A stretch of DNA of 64,000 bases from Oreohelix idahoensis (Eukaryota; Mollusca; Gastropoda; Stylommatophora; Oreohelicidae): the NCBI GenBank assembly GCA_024509875.1, contig JAMPIV010018781.1, positions 310,001 to 374,000 on the forward strand. Reading direction: 5' to 3'. A program made the position numbers and the translations under genes. The notes below the pieces were generated by a model. The model had not been told where the DNA came from. It did not search any database and worked only from the letters and a program-made list of their open reading frames with translations. Shown piece after piece: positions 46,171 to 55,857 of this stretch (position 1 is the stretch's first letter; the number at the start of each line of letters is the position of its first letter).

Positions 46171-47467
46171 TATATATTATATATTAATAAAAAATTATAT
46201 AATATAATTATATAATAAAATTATAATAAAATCTCCGGTCCAAAATATGTAATTAGATTTTGTTAAAACTATCTATACATTGTTGCATTTTTAATGAAAA
46301 CAAAAACTGATGTTATCATCTGGATCCAGTAAAACTGTCAGTGTCTACAACAGTCATTCACCAGTTTCCACATTTCAAACTAGGTAAATAGTTCAATTCG
46401 AAGGGAGTATGTTTTGCTAAGTGTTGCAATTCTAACGGAATATTTGTTGCCAAATAGTGGAATTCTGACGGAATATAAAATTTAACGGAGTATGTGTTAA
46501 AAATTCACGCTACTTATTCTATTCAACAAACCGGTAAGTAAACTAGTTTTCTTCTTTTTGTTTTGTTAGTTGACATACAAAGAATAGTACAAATATGTGC
46601 TACTGTATTTACATCTAATTTTATTTCAAATTATTAGTTAACCTAAACGGAAATGCAAATTGGGTCTTAAACTCGCGATTGGGTCCATTTTCCTGCAAAA
46701 CGGGTACAGCCGAAAATGGCGGCCAAATTTTAGTTGGCGTAACTCTCTATACATCAAGGGGCTCTAGGAGCTATAGCGCATTTAAAGTCAAAATAGGACA
46801 AAAATAAAAATGTGGATTAGTCCTTGTTCTGATAATTTATTTTCTCCTAAATCTAAATATATCTATTTAGTTTGCCAGAGCATATACTAAGTAGGTGTAT
46901 ATTGATTATGTAAATTGTATGTTCGTGAAGATATTGTTCTTGTCCTATGAAGAAAATCATTAATTTCTCAGAACCTTAGTTATGTTACTAATTTCCTAAT
47001 AACTTGCGTATTTCTTGGTCTATTAACATGGTATTTGGCATAGATATCTTTCATTGAATAATAAAACTTTTGGCAAATCCGATTTCTGATATCATATCAA
47101 AATTGTGATATATTGTAAATAATATTGTAACATTTTGCATTTATGTTATTTTACTCTTTTTAGATTCGAACTTTAAAGTTATACATCTCAGGATCTTCTT
47201 AATTTACACAACCACTGCACACTTCTCACTCGTGTTTCTTCACAGAAAGTTTCGCACAAATACGCGCAACGGATATTCCCTATTATAATAATTTTATTCT
47301 TATATTTTGTACTCACGTTCGTCCTTTTTCATTCTATTTTCGACCATGGTGTATTCATTTTCTTTAAAAAATATATCTGATAAATGAGCATGCTCCAGTT
47401 TCGTTAAGCTGCGATATAATTATGTTTTAATTTGTGCTAGTAAATGGCACTAGTCTTTTTCAATACC
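46171..47467. other. Intergenic upstream of the H1-like gene
   Basis: AT-rich with no gene recognised. A stretch near 46715-46765 is the inverse complement of the short repeat at 41235. The region ends at the H1-like promoter. Confidence 0.5.
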
Positions 47468-47475
47468 TATAAAAA
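47468..47475 (+). promoter_or_regulatory. TATA box of the H1-like gene
   Basis: TATAAAAA, 178 bases before the ATG at 47646. It would set transcription start near 47497, making a leader of about 150 bases. Histone-family genes commonly have such boxes. Confidence 0.55.
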
Positions 47476-47511
47476 TTCGCAGTGACAAGACAAATCAATC
47501 AGAAGCCAATA

Positions 47512-47551
47512 ATACTACACTTTGATCTTAGTCAAAAGGCCGAGAAGCGAT
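47512..47551 (-). pseudogene. U2 snRNA 5'-end fragment (40 nt), antisense in leader
   Basis: The minus strand reads ATCGCTTCTCGGCCTTTTGA, then CTAAGATCAAAGTGTAGTAT, matching the first 38-40 nucleotides of U2 snRNA with one substitution (GGCTAAG to GACTAAG) and one added A. Similarity stops right after GTAGTAT, the branch-point recognition sequence. It is too short to be a gene. If the TATA at 47468 is used, the H1-like mRNA leader carries the complement of U2. Confidence 0.8.
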
Positions 47552-47645
47552 GTCTTTTTTCAGCTTTCTCGGACGTCTGCGGCAAATTATTAATACAACG
47601 TTCCGGTGCGTTCTCATCGAGTCCTAGCGACTTATCTTAGAAATC

Positions 47646-48206
47646 ATGGCGTCCGAGTCTAGTTCGAATCAGCACGCTAGCGAGAACAATGTTCGTGTTA
47701 CCTTAGACTCAGTTCTAGAAGCTATTGTTTCGCTCCGTGAGGCCAGAGGCTCGTCTCTGACTTCTCTGAAGAAGTTCTTCGCCTCCAAAATGGCATCAAC
47801 TGTTTCTACCCGAGATCTGAGCCGCCAAATCAAGAAGGCTCTGGACCGCGCCGTTCGTGAGGGGAAGATCAAGAAACGAGGTGCGAGATACACTCCAACC
47901 GCCGACGATGAAGACAAGGCTGGAAGTAAGAGACGTCGTCGGACGTCGACATTGGATGAGGAAGACGTCCTGCTTCTTCGGAAAAGGCGCCGACTACGAC
48001 GAAGCAGCGGGCGCCGGACGAGGCGACGCTCCAGGAGGAGAAGCCGAGGGAGGAAAACCCGCAGAAGAAGCCGCAGGAGGGGAAGCCGCAGGAGGAGAAG
48101 CCGCAGGAGGGGAAGCCGCAGGAGGAGAAGCCGCAGGAGAAGGAGGAGTACAGGGAGGAAGAGAAGCGGTGGACGCAGGCGCAGAAGATCTCGACGCAGG
48201 CGCTGA
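47646..48206 (+). CDS. Sperm histone H1/protamine-like protein (PL-I type)
   Basis: Intronless 186-residue basic protein that would compact sperm chromatin. ATG has A at -3 and G at +4. Residues about 18-86 look like the linker-histone winged helix: VTLDSVLEAIVSLREARGSS, LTSLKKFF, LSRQIKKALDRAVREGKIKK, RGARYTP. Residues 88-110 are acidic to mixed. From about 92 to the end the tail is almost only Arg, Ser and Gly (SRRRRSRRRGSRRRR), built on an AGCCGCAGGAGG repeat. This domain plan (H1 fold plus protamine-like tail) is that of mollusc PL-I proteins; Lys is rare in the tail, so the gene is closer to protamine than to somatic H1. TATA upstream and a histone stem-loop downstream support a real gene. 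The antisense frame is a composition artefact. Confidence 0.88.
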   Translation: MASESSSNQHASENNVRVTLDSVLEAIVSLREARGSSLTSLKKFFASKMASTVSTRDLSRQIKKALDRAVREGKIKKRGARYTPTADDEDKAGSKRRRRTSTLDEEDVLLLRKRRRLRRSSGRRTRRRSRRRSRGRKTRRRSRRRGSRRRRSRRRGSRRRRSRRRRRSTGRKRSGGRRRRRSRRRR

Positions 48207-48283
48207 AGAGCGTTCGTCAAGCCATAACGCTCTACCTCTGATCTGAGTCAAATTCTCAGTTTTTCATCTTTTTTTTTTCTTAA

Positions 48284-48299
48284 GGTCCTTTTTAGGGCC
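48284..48299 (+). terminator. Histone mRNA 3' stem-loop
   Basis: GGTCCTTTTTAGGGCC: a 6-bp stem (one G-U pair) and a TTTT loop, 78 bases after the stop codon of the H1-like gene. It fits the consensus of replication-dependent histone mRNAs (GGYYCTTTTNAGRRCC). No clear purine-rich downstream element was seen. A T-rich stretch precedes it. Confidence 0.85.
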
Positions 48300-48359
48300 A
48301 TTCAAAACATCTACTTTCTAATAGGTTTTTGGTTTTAGTAAATTTTGTGTTTTGTTTTG

Positions 48360-48818
48360 TTTGTTTTGACTGACTGAAACGACTTTTATTCCTAAAATAG
48401 AACAAGAGTTTTATACAAACTAAGATGCCTTTAATTACTAAAATTTTCGACTTACTAAAATTTATAATTTGTGAATAAACTTTTAGACTATTCCTAAAAT
48501 ATAAATAAACTTGTAGACTTACTAAAATGACTTTAATTCCTAAAATAGAAATAAACTTTTAGACTTACTAATACGACTATAATTCCTAAAATAGAAATAA
48601 ACTTGTAGACATCCTAAATAGAAATAGACTAAGACTTACTAAAACGACTTTTATTCTCAAAATAGAAACATAATTTTTTGAGTTACTAAAGCGACTAATA
48701 AAACATACTATTTTAGACTTACAAAAACGACTTTAGTTCCTAAAATAGAAATGTACTTTAAGACTTACTAAATAGACTTTTTATAACTTAAAAGAGAACT
48801 AGAAAAATTAGCTAACAC
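48360..48818. repeat. Degenerate A-rich tandem repeat
   Basis: Phrases such as TTAGACTTACTAAA, ACGACTTTAATTCC and TAAAATAGAAATAAAC recur irregularly every 40-60 bases. The repeat continues, more decayed, at 49449-49620 after a LINE insertion. Confidence 0.7.
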
Positions 48819-48832
48819 GTCTTTAAAATGAC

Positions 48833-49434
48833 CTCGGAGCTATTATAGACCGAAAGGGAGGCATCAAAGAAGAGTTGGCCACTCGAAAAGCAGCAGCTGG
48901 GAGACTTTTTCAGGCCATAAATCGAGGATTCCTCAGCAAGAGAGAGGTTGGTAAGAAAACGAAGATGGCTGTATACCGCTCCACCTATGTCCCAGTCTTG
49001 ACATACGGATGCGAGTCATGGGCAATGACTACAACCCATAAAAGCCAGATCCAAACCTCAGAAATGAGGTATCTGAGGAAGGTGGTTGAAGTAACAAGAA
49101 GAGACATGGTACGCAACCAGACGATACGTCAAGGCCTTAAATCCTACCCCCTGCAGACCCAAGTAGAACAGTCCCAATTAAGATGGTTTGGCCATGTCTG
49201 CAGAATGGGAGAAGATCGGATACCACGACAAGCATGGGAAACAAAGAGCCAAGGATCCAGACCCCGAGGACGACCCAGAGTCCGCTGGGAGGACAACATT
49301 AGACAATCTTTGAAGGACCGAGGACTAGAATGGAACCAGGCCAGGAGGAAGACAGCCGATAGGATAGTCTGGCGCTCTCTCTTCCAAACCTCTACACCTC
49401 ACGGTAGAAGGGGAACGACTAAGTAAGTAAGTAA
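48833..49434 (+). mobile_element. LINE family B, 5'-truncated, 14-bp TSD
   Basis: Perfect duplication GTCTTTAAAATGAC (48819-48832 and 49435-49448). The insert encodes the same 183-residue ORF2 C-terminus as 12527-13078 with few differences (for example GEDRIPRQ for GEEQLPRQ). It ends ACGACTAAG-TAA-GTAAGTAAG, so the stop codon lies in the tetranucleotide tail. It is an uninterrupted fragment, recently inserted in the A-rich repeat. Confidence 0.93.
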
Positions 49435-49448
49435 GTCTTTAAAATGAC

Positions 49449-50528
49449 TTATGTAAAATAACATTTAAAACAAAGAACTAATACTTTTTAATAATACTTT
49501 TTAACATAGAACACCTATAGAAACTTGCTAATAACTTAAAAATGTCTAGGTAAAATACCATCTAAAAGACAATATATATCAAATAGAAATACTTAAAATA
49601 AATTTAGCCTATACAAACTAGCTTTACATTTATTGTTATATTTATATAGCAAGCAATGCTGGTGCCAGGCCATTTTGTGACCTAGGCAAGGTTAGAACAA
49701 CCTCCCTACGCACCCCACCTCTACCCCCATGCTCACTGAAATAAAACGTCCGTTAAATAAAAAATGGCGTACATTGAAACTAATTTATAAACTTTTTTTT
49801 CTAATCTGACTGTGAGAAATATTCAGAGAATAGTCCCCACAAATACGCACAATGGATATTCCCGAAAAAAGAAATAAATTCCATTTTAAACTCAAGTTCA
49901 TCAATTTTTTCATTTTATTTTCGTCCATTTTGTATTAATTTTTTTTTAAAATCTCTTAATACAGAACAAAACAAACGTAACACTATACAAATGATCGTGC
50001 TCGTATTCACTTAAACTGCTCTATAATTATGTTTTAAGTTATCTAAAATCTAATCTGATAAAAATGTTAAAATACAATGATGAGCTTTTATTTCAACGTT
50101 GGTGTTCATAACTCAACAACAACAAAATACAAGAATTAGGGAATTTAAATATAAGTGTACAATCCAATATAGCCACCGTTCCCATAGCAACCAATAGCAA
50201 CATACCATCAAATGCGTTGGTATGGATAATTATTACTTTTGTAAGTCAGTCCTGTACAGTTATATTGAAATCCAGCAGTTATTTATGAAAATAGCGTTTT
50301 GCTGTATCCCCACCCCGATCAACAAGGCAGTTCTCATTCTGAAATACTTAGGGTAAAGAGAAATAGAGGATGACCAAAAAAAAAAAAAAAACGGAGACAG
50401 GGATTAAAAATTGACATAAAGGGAAATTAACACGTCACGGAGAGATCTTGAAAGTCTCGTGTATGATAGATATTCTTTGCGCGCATTTGTTGGAGGCTGT
50501 GCTCAAAGGGTATTTTTGGTGTTTGGTT
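49449..50528. other. Repeat remnant and unassigned intergenic DNA
   Basis: The first 170 bases continue the A-rich degenerate repeat. Beyond that no feature is recognised. Confidence 0.45.
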
Positions 50529-50529
50529 T

Positions 50530-50955
50530 AAGGACCATCTTCATTACGCACGGACAACTCCATCAGTGCTCCGATCTCCTCTCTTAGATCACACAAGGAG
50601 GGTCTCGGCACAGTGCACGAACTCCATCGAGAATCCCAATGTGTGTATACAGGATTCACATATTTTATAAATATTTTTTGGTTGGTAGGTTTCCAAATTT
50701 TGTAATTTTTGCGAGGGCAGCGGCCGTATGGCCTACTCTTTACGATTTCGAACTGTCGTGGGATTAATAACGTGCGCAAATTGCATACGGGACCTCCTAT
50801 TTTTTCGCCCTTATTCGAGAAGGCTAGGCAACCGATCTTACTACCCATGGAGATCAGGGGGTTTATGACGTCATTAGAAACCAGTGGTTCTGAAACAAAT
50901 GTCCATCAATTATATTCCCTGTACCAAGACCGTACTCGGTACCTTTAGAACTAGA
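50530..50955. repeat. Interspersed repeat X, copy 1
   Basis: About 420 bases similar to 54140-54590. Shared landmarks are ACAACTCCATCAGTGCTCCG, CACAGTGCACGAACTCC, GTGTGTATACA, GGCCGT.TGGCCTAC and TTTTCGCCCTTAT. No coding frame is shared between copies and no terminal structure was seen. The class is unknown. Confidence 0.75.
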
Positions 50956-51061
50956 GACGGACACCATACCTCTTAGCCATTCCGACTCGGAAGAGAACAG
51001 AAAGGTAAGGATAAAGATCATCATCATTAGAAGAAACAGAAGATAACGATAGAAGGAAGAC

Positions 51062-51271
51062 GACGTCTATAATTTTGCATTGTTGCATATCTCTTGAGTT
51101 TCATTTTTACTTTGGCTATCAGAAGGTGGTGATTTGATGCCACATCTGCTCCTCTATATACCTTTACATCCTGCAATGATGATCTAAACTTCTTGTTTAT
51201 GCATATATGATCAATCTGATTTTCTGTTCTATGGTCTGGTGATATCCATGTTGCCTTGTGTATTCTCTTAT
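51062..51271 (-). mobile_element. LINE-A internal fragment
   Basis: About 95% similar by eye to 43937-44140 of the near-full-length LINE-A (landmark GCATTGTTGCATATCTCTTG). It covers the junction between the endonuclease and RT parts only. Both ends are broken; the right end abuts another LINE remnant. Confidence 0.85.
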
Positions 51272-52200
51272 GTGGATCTCCACATTTATTTGGTTTCTAT
51301 TATTTCTACTTTTCTTAGCTTCTTTATCTGCCTTTTCATTTCCTTCTATGCCGACATGTGAAGGTATCCAAGCTATTAGAACAGAACATCATGTGGAGTA
51401 TAGGTTAAGTATTTGTCAGTAATATCTCTTCTGCTTTATCAGGTCTACTGTATTCTTAAGTTTCTTATAGCTTGAATTGTTGAAAGTGAGTCTGTTAATA
51501 TTGTTAATTTATGAGGAGGGTTGTTAGAGAAGATTTCCAGAGCTTTCAGAATTGCAACCATCTCTGCAGTGAAAATGAAGTATTATCGGTTATACTTTTT
51601 CCTTTCATCATTTGCCACATGGGAACATAAATTCATATCCCAAATTTGTTATCGTTTCACTTAGATCCATCTGTGTACACTGTAATACTGTCCTTTGATA
51701 TTTGTTCAATATATTTCATGGCTTTGTTTTTTATAGTTGCCATATCAGGTTTTATTAATTATGTCTGCCAAGTGGTAGTATGTATCTGGTTTCTTCAGCT
51801 CCCAGTGTGGCTTGTATATACTACTGTTATTAATTGATGCATTTAGGATACCCAAGTGCACTAGTTCCTCCATGCATTTCCAACCTGTCAGGTATCTACT
51901 GGCATTCATGAACCTGTTATGAGGTGTTGTTAATTGATATCTAGCAAATGCTGGAAAAGCGGGATGAGTCTTGTCCAACCTAATTTTGGTCATGTAAGTT
52001 AGTCTTAGTTCCTTTCTCCGAAGTTCCAAATGAAGGACTCCTAAGGCCACCTCCAGAGCTCATAAGATCCTTGATGCTGATCTTATTACACTTGCAATTG
52101 TACATAATATGCTTGGTGATGAATTCTATCTAATTTAATCTTGTGACTACATGCTGCAGAGTCATATACTACGCTTCCATAATCAATTTTGCCTCAAATA
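51272..52200 (-). pseudogene. Jockey/I-type LINE ORF2 fragment with RNase H
   Basis: Minus-strand RNase H pieces in order: an AEMVAILKALEIF motif with the catalytic Glu, LTILTDSLSTIQAI with the Asp, and HVGIEGNEKADKEAKKS with the last Asp region. Upstream (52050-51745) is the typical linker with LTYMTKIRLDKTHPAF...YQLTTP. Stops and frameshifts separate the parts. It is a decayed 3' portion; RT is absent. It is not obviously the same family as the RNase H remnant at 3551-4485. Confidence 0.7.
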
Positions 52201-52307
52201 TTTATAAAACGTGATCACTGTCTTAGTGTTGCACCACATCCACGACCTTTCAAATATCTTAGCATGTTAGTTAGTCCTCTACAATACTACCAGTCTGATT
52301 GCTAAAT

Positions 52308-52948
52308 CAGAGGCACATCTCCAATCTAACCTGCAAGTCTGGAAGGAAGAGCTGGAGAAGAGCGGGATGGTCATAAGCAGCTCTAAAACAAAATCCATGG
52401 TGATATCACGAGAAGAAAGAAGACATCAGATTAAGCTGGGAGAACAGGTCCTGGAGCAGGTCGACGACTTTAAATATCTCGTTCGCTATTGTAGATCGAA
52501 AGGGAGGCATCAAAGAAGAGTTGGCCACTCGAAAAGCAGCAGCTGGGAGACTTTTTCAGGCCATAAATCGAGGATTCCTCAGCAAGAGAGAGGTTGGTAA
52601 GAAAACGAAGATGGCTGTATACCTCTCCACCTATGTCCCAGTCTTGACATATGGATGCGAGTCATGGGCAGTGACTACAACCCACAAAAGCCAGATCCAA
52701 ACCTCAGAAATGAGGTATCTGAGGAAGGTGGTTGAAGTAACAAGAAGAGACATGGTACGCAACTAGACGATACGTCAAGGCCTAAAATCCCACCCCCTGC
52801 AGACCCAAGTAGAACAGTGCCAACTTAGATGGTTTGGCCATGTCTACAGAATGGGAGAAGATCAGCTACCACGACAAGCATGGGAAACAAAGAGCCAGGG
52901 ATCCAGACCCCCAGGACGACCCAGAGTCCGCTGGAAGGACAACATTAG
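52308..52948 (+). mobile_element. LINE family B, third copy, 3' end lost
   Basis: Begins like the copy at 12324 (ATCTCCAATC.AACCTGCAAG) and encodes VWKEELEKSGMVISSS and MVISREERRHQIKLGEQVLE, followed after a frame change by the shared AAAGRLFQAINRGFLSK block. A TAG interrupts at RDMVRN. The copy ends at RWKDNI, about 135 bases before the AAGT tail of the other copies, where a minus-strand LINE remnant starts. Confidence 0.85.
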
Positions 52949-53310
52949 CCTCCTTTAGTCATAATTGACTTTGGGAATGATGCACCCCTGAGGTGATAAC
53001 CCTCAGTTGCTTTTTTCTCCAGGTGTTCGTTTCGCCGTGTTCTTTTCTGTTCTGCTTGTTATAAGAGCTTCTTTTCGCCCAATCTGAGGTGGCGCTGTAG
53101 GCAGCATCGCCACTTGATGCCATCGGCAGCTTCATCCTCTCAGATTGCTGGATTTATATCCAGTACCCTCATATCTCTCTTCCACACATCTTTGAACCTC
53201 AGCTGTGGTTGCCCGATTTTGACATCTGCCAGTTGTCATTATAAACAATCTTTTTGGATGCGACCTTCTTCCATGCAGCGGACATGGCCAAGACAGCGTG
53301 TCTAAGCAGT
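52949..53310 (-). pseudogene. LINE ORF2 C-terminal remnant
   Basis: Minus strand, with frame changes: RCLGHVRCMEEGRIQKDCL, RFKDVWKRDMR, DGIKWRC. This follows the C-terminal pattern of RTE/L2-like ORF2 (LGHV.RM...R.PK; .R.KD..KRD). No RT core is present. It probably cut the 3' end of the LINE-B copy to its left. Confidence 0.65.
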
Positions 53311-53649
53311 GTATACATGCGCTGAATGCCGTCACGTGACTGTTTATATAGATAGTGACAGAACACGAGAGTAAGACCTACCTATCCATTCATGGCATAG
53401 CTTCGCCTATTTCTTTACGCTGATAAAATAAAGCTTTCATTCGTTTGTTCCTTAGCTGGGAGTCTAACTCGTCCCTGTTTTCACGGGAACAATCCCATTC
53501 TTTAGTGTTGGTGTCCCGACAAACTTTTGCCGGGACGCAAACAATCTATTTCTTTTTTTTTTTTTTTTAATTCTAAATTAAAAAGTACATGTACAAGTAT
53601 CGGTGACAGAATTTACGTTTAGCTTGATTGTGATTTTAAGGACTATCTT
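53311..53649. other. Unassigned; possible LTR 3' end remnant
   Basis: AATAAAG near 53427 followed by CTTAGCTGGGAGTC and a CCCTG...CGGGAACA block looks like the end of an LTR. TGGTGTCCCGAC (53508-53519) could be a primer-binding site but is also half of a GTCCCG/CGGGAC hairpin. No partner LTR or pol was seen. Confidence 0.3.
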
Positions 53650-53905
53650 GGGAGCCGCGCTGGTGTAATGGCTACAACGTTGTACTGGCGACCAGGTTTT
53701 CATGGTTCAAACCCGGGCGTCCGCGTTTGAAGATATGTTTACGACCGGAAATTTGACTGAATAACCTGAACGGCTCCTGCATATAAATCCCGTGTGGATG
53801 GGAAGGAGCGAAGCTCCTGACCGGGTTGGAAGGAAAGTCCACTGACCCCCCCCCCCCTCTCAGCCTCGCAATGACATGTCATTGGGTGGGTTTGAAAAAA
53901 AATCG
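53650..53905 (+). mobile_element. SINE-1, second copy
   Basis: The head GGGAGCCGCGCTGGTGTAAT matches the SINE at 35947. Box A TGGTGTAATGG lies at 53661-53671 and box B GGTTCAAACCC at 53704-53714. The body has diverged, includes a C homopolymer near 53847, and ends near an A-rich stretch. No clear target duplication was found. Confidence 0.8.
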
Positions 53906-53949
53906 AAAAAAGGTGATTCGTCTTACGAGGACAAAAGACAAAGAAAATA

Positions 53950-53981
53950 GTCTACGTTTCGGCCACAAGGCCTTCGTCAGG
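53950..53981 (-). ncRNA. Hammerhead-ribozyme-like core
   Basis: The minus strand reads CTGACGA-AGGCC-TTGT-GGCC-GAAA-CGTAGAC. CTGANGA and GAAA are the two invariant boxes of a hammerhead, separated by a 4-bp stem II with a TTGT loop. Such motifs occur in Penelope-like elements and retrozymes. Stem III and the cleavage-site strand are not convincing here, so activity is uncertain. Confidence 0.5.
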
Positions 53982-54139
53982 AAAGGAAAGAAAGTGAAGG
54001 CTAGATAGGACACATAAAAACTAAATAAAATAAAAACTGGGTACTTCCCTGAAGGCAAGAACCGAAATTCTATCATGTCATTGGGCCAAAAGAGCTGGAA
54101 AGCTCGAGTGCCGCTGGTTAGAAAAAAAAAAAATGACTA

Positions 54140-54590
54140 TCTTCATTGCACACAGACAACTCCATCAGTGCTCCGATCTTCTCGCTTAGATCACACAAGG
54201 AGGATCGCAGCAGATCACACAAGGAGGATCGCAGCACAGTGCACGAACTCCGTAGCACCGGCGAGGATCCCAGTGTGTGTATACATGAATCACACATTCT
54301 ATAAATATTTTTGTGGTGGGTAGGTTTCCTACTTGTTTAAATTTTGTAATGGTAACGGCCGTGTGGCCTACTTTTTACGATCTCCAATTGCCGAGGGATT
54401 TATTTTAAAAAAACGGAACTTGTAAACAGGATTCCTGTGTTTTCGCCCTTATCCGAGAAAGTTAATCATCCGATGTCACTACCCAGGAGATCGGGCCGGG
54501 GGAGGGGGGGGGGGGGGGGGGGGAGATATGACACCATTAGGAACCAGTTGTTGTGAGATAAAGAAGGATATTCCCTGCACCTTTTAGCAG
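54140..54590. repeat. Interspersed repeat X, copy 2
   Basis: Partner of 50530-50955 with an internal duplication (GATCACACAAGGAGGATCGC twice, near 54189 and 54213) and a G homopolymer near 54502-54522. It runs directly into the 25-bp array. Confidence 0.75.
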
Positions 54591-54890
54591 GAGCGTCAGA
54601 TTGGCATAGTGTGTATAGCGTCAGATTGGCATAATGTGTAGAGCGTCAGATTGGCATAGTGTGTAGAGCGTCAGATTGGCATAGTGTGTATAGCGTCAGA
54701 TTGGCTTAATGTGTAGAGCGTCAGATTGGCATAGTGTGTATAGCGTCAGATTGGCATAATGTGTAGAGCGTCAGATTGGCATAGTGTGTAGAGCGTCAGA
54801 TTGGCATAGTGTGTATAGCGTCAGATTGGCATAATGTGTAGAGCGTCAGATTGGCATAGTGTGTAGAGCGTCAGATTGGCAAAGTGTGAA
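54591..54890. repeat. 25-bp minisatellite made from a SINE box A region
   Basis: About 12 copies of GCGTCAGATTGGCATAGTGTGTAGA with TATA/TAGA variants. The final copy continues without a break into the tRNA-like head of SINE-2, so each unit equals the first 25 bases of that SINE, including the box A-like TTGGCATAGTGTG. Confidence 0.9.
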
Positions 54891-55170
54891 GAGCGTTGGT
54901 CTCTCGTGGCAGAGGTGCTGGGTTCGAATCCGGGTACTGACACGCTCCAGTCTACCCAGCTGTAAATGGGTTCTGGCTCTGCTCTTTGAGTTAGGGAAAG
55001 AAAAGGCAGCTCGGAAAGGGACTGGTTACCCTACCTCTCAATGCTGGACCTAGTATGGTGAAGTCTCTAACACTTCACTCCCCTACGGCAGTATCTGCTA
55101 TGAGACTACCCTTGTTTTACCTGTAGAATTAGAGGCTGATGCCATACCTGTGAGCCACTCCCACCCCCTA
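54866..55170 (+). mobile_element. tRNA-derived SINE-2
   Basis: The tRNA-like head starts GCGTCAGATTGGCAAAGTGT and closes with CTGACAC, which can pair with the start like an acceptor stem. Box B GGTTCGAATCC lies at 54921-54931. The body has CTACCCAGCTGTAAATGGGT and CTAACACTTCACTCCCCTAC. The 3' end is not sharply defined. An inverted partial copy lies at 55655-55810. Confidence 0.8.
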
Positions 55171-55654
55171 AGTATTTAAATTGTTGTATGCCTGTACAAC
55201 AATTATGACCAGACTGAGGATGTCCATTCTGATGTTTCTATTAGAACTCGGGGCCATTATTTTCAAGTCTGCCAGCAAATTTGTCCCGTGTAGCTGCCCC
55301 TGCCATCTCTGGTGTGACAACTAAAGAATAGGACTACCTCCCCTGCTGGCATGTCGTAACAGGCAACTAGAATGACGATGTGTGTAGGACTGGCAGACTC
55401 ATCTTGATAAAGGATATTTGAATTAAGAAGGAAAATAAAAGTAAGTGGAGCTTTCACTGCAGCACTGAGAAATATCTGAAAATGACAAGAAAGTAAGTCC
55501 AACACAAAATGAACGATCTTCTACACTCAACTGTCCAGACAGTTTTATTGTATGGCTCTGCAACACGAAGAACAACACGAACAACAACTAAGAATGTAGA
55601 GACTTTCATTGACGGGTGTTTCCTATAGAATAAAGGGAAAAGTAGTCCTGTAAT

Positions 55655-55810
55655 AGATACGGCCGTAGGGGAGTGACGTGTTAGAGACTTCACTATACTA
55701 GGTCCAGCATCGTGAGGTGGGGATGACCAGCTCTCTTCTTAGCTGCCTTTTCCCTCCCCAAAGATCAGAGTTTGATATCCATTTATAGCTGGGTAGGCTG
55801 GAGCGTTACG
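55655..55810 (-). mobile_element. SINE-2 body fragment, inverted
   Basis: Inverse complement of the SINE-2 body (GTAGGGGAGTGACGTGTTAG; GCTGGGTAGGCTGGAGCG). The tRNA-like head beyond box B is missing. It is inserted within LINE-A sequence. Confidence 0.75.
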
Positions 55811-55857
55811 GAACTGTGTTTTGAATCCGGCACATTTCTTATCACTCTGCCAATGGT

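Noticed and set aside
47669..48251. Antisense and alternative frames over the H1-like gene (Leu- or Pro/Ala-rich)
   Set aside because: Mirror images of the Arg/Ser codon repeat; the + frame has the domain, TATA and stem-loop.
50528..50848. 106-residue minus-strand frame in repeat X
   Set aside because: Not conserved as a frame in the second copy at 54140-54590.
53650..53722. Possible functional tRNA genes at SINE heads (35947, 53650, 54866)
   Set aside because: Box A and B are present but the cloverleaf is imperfect and each continues into a SINE body.
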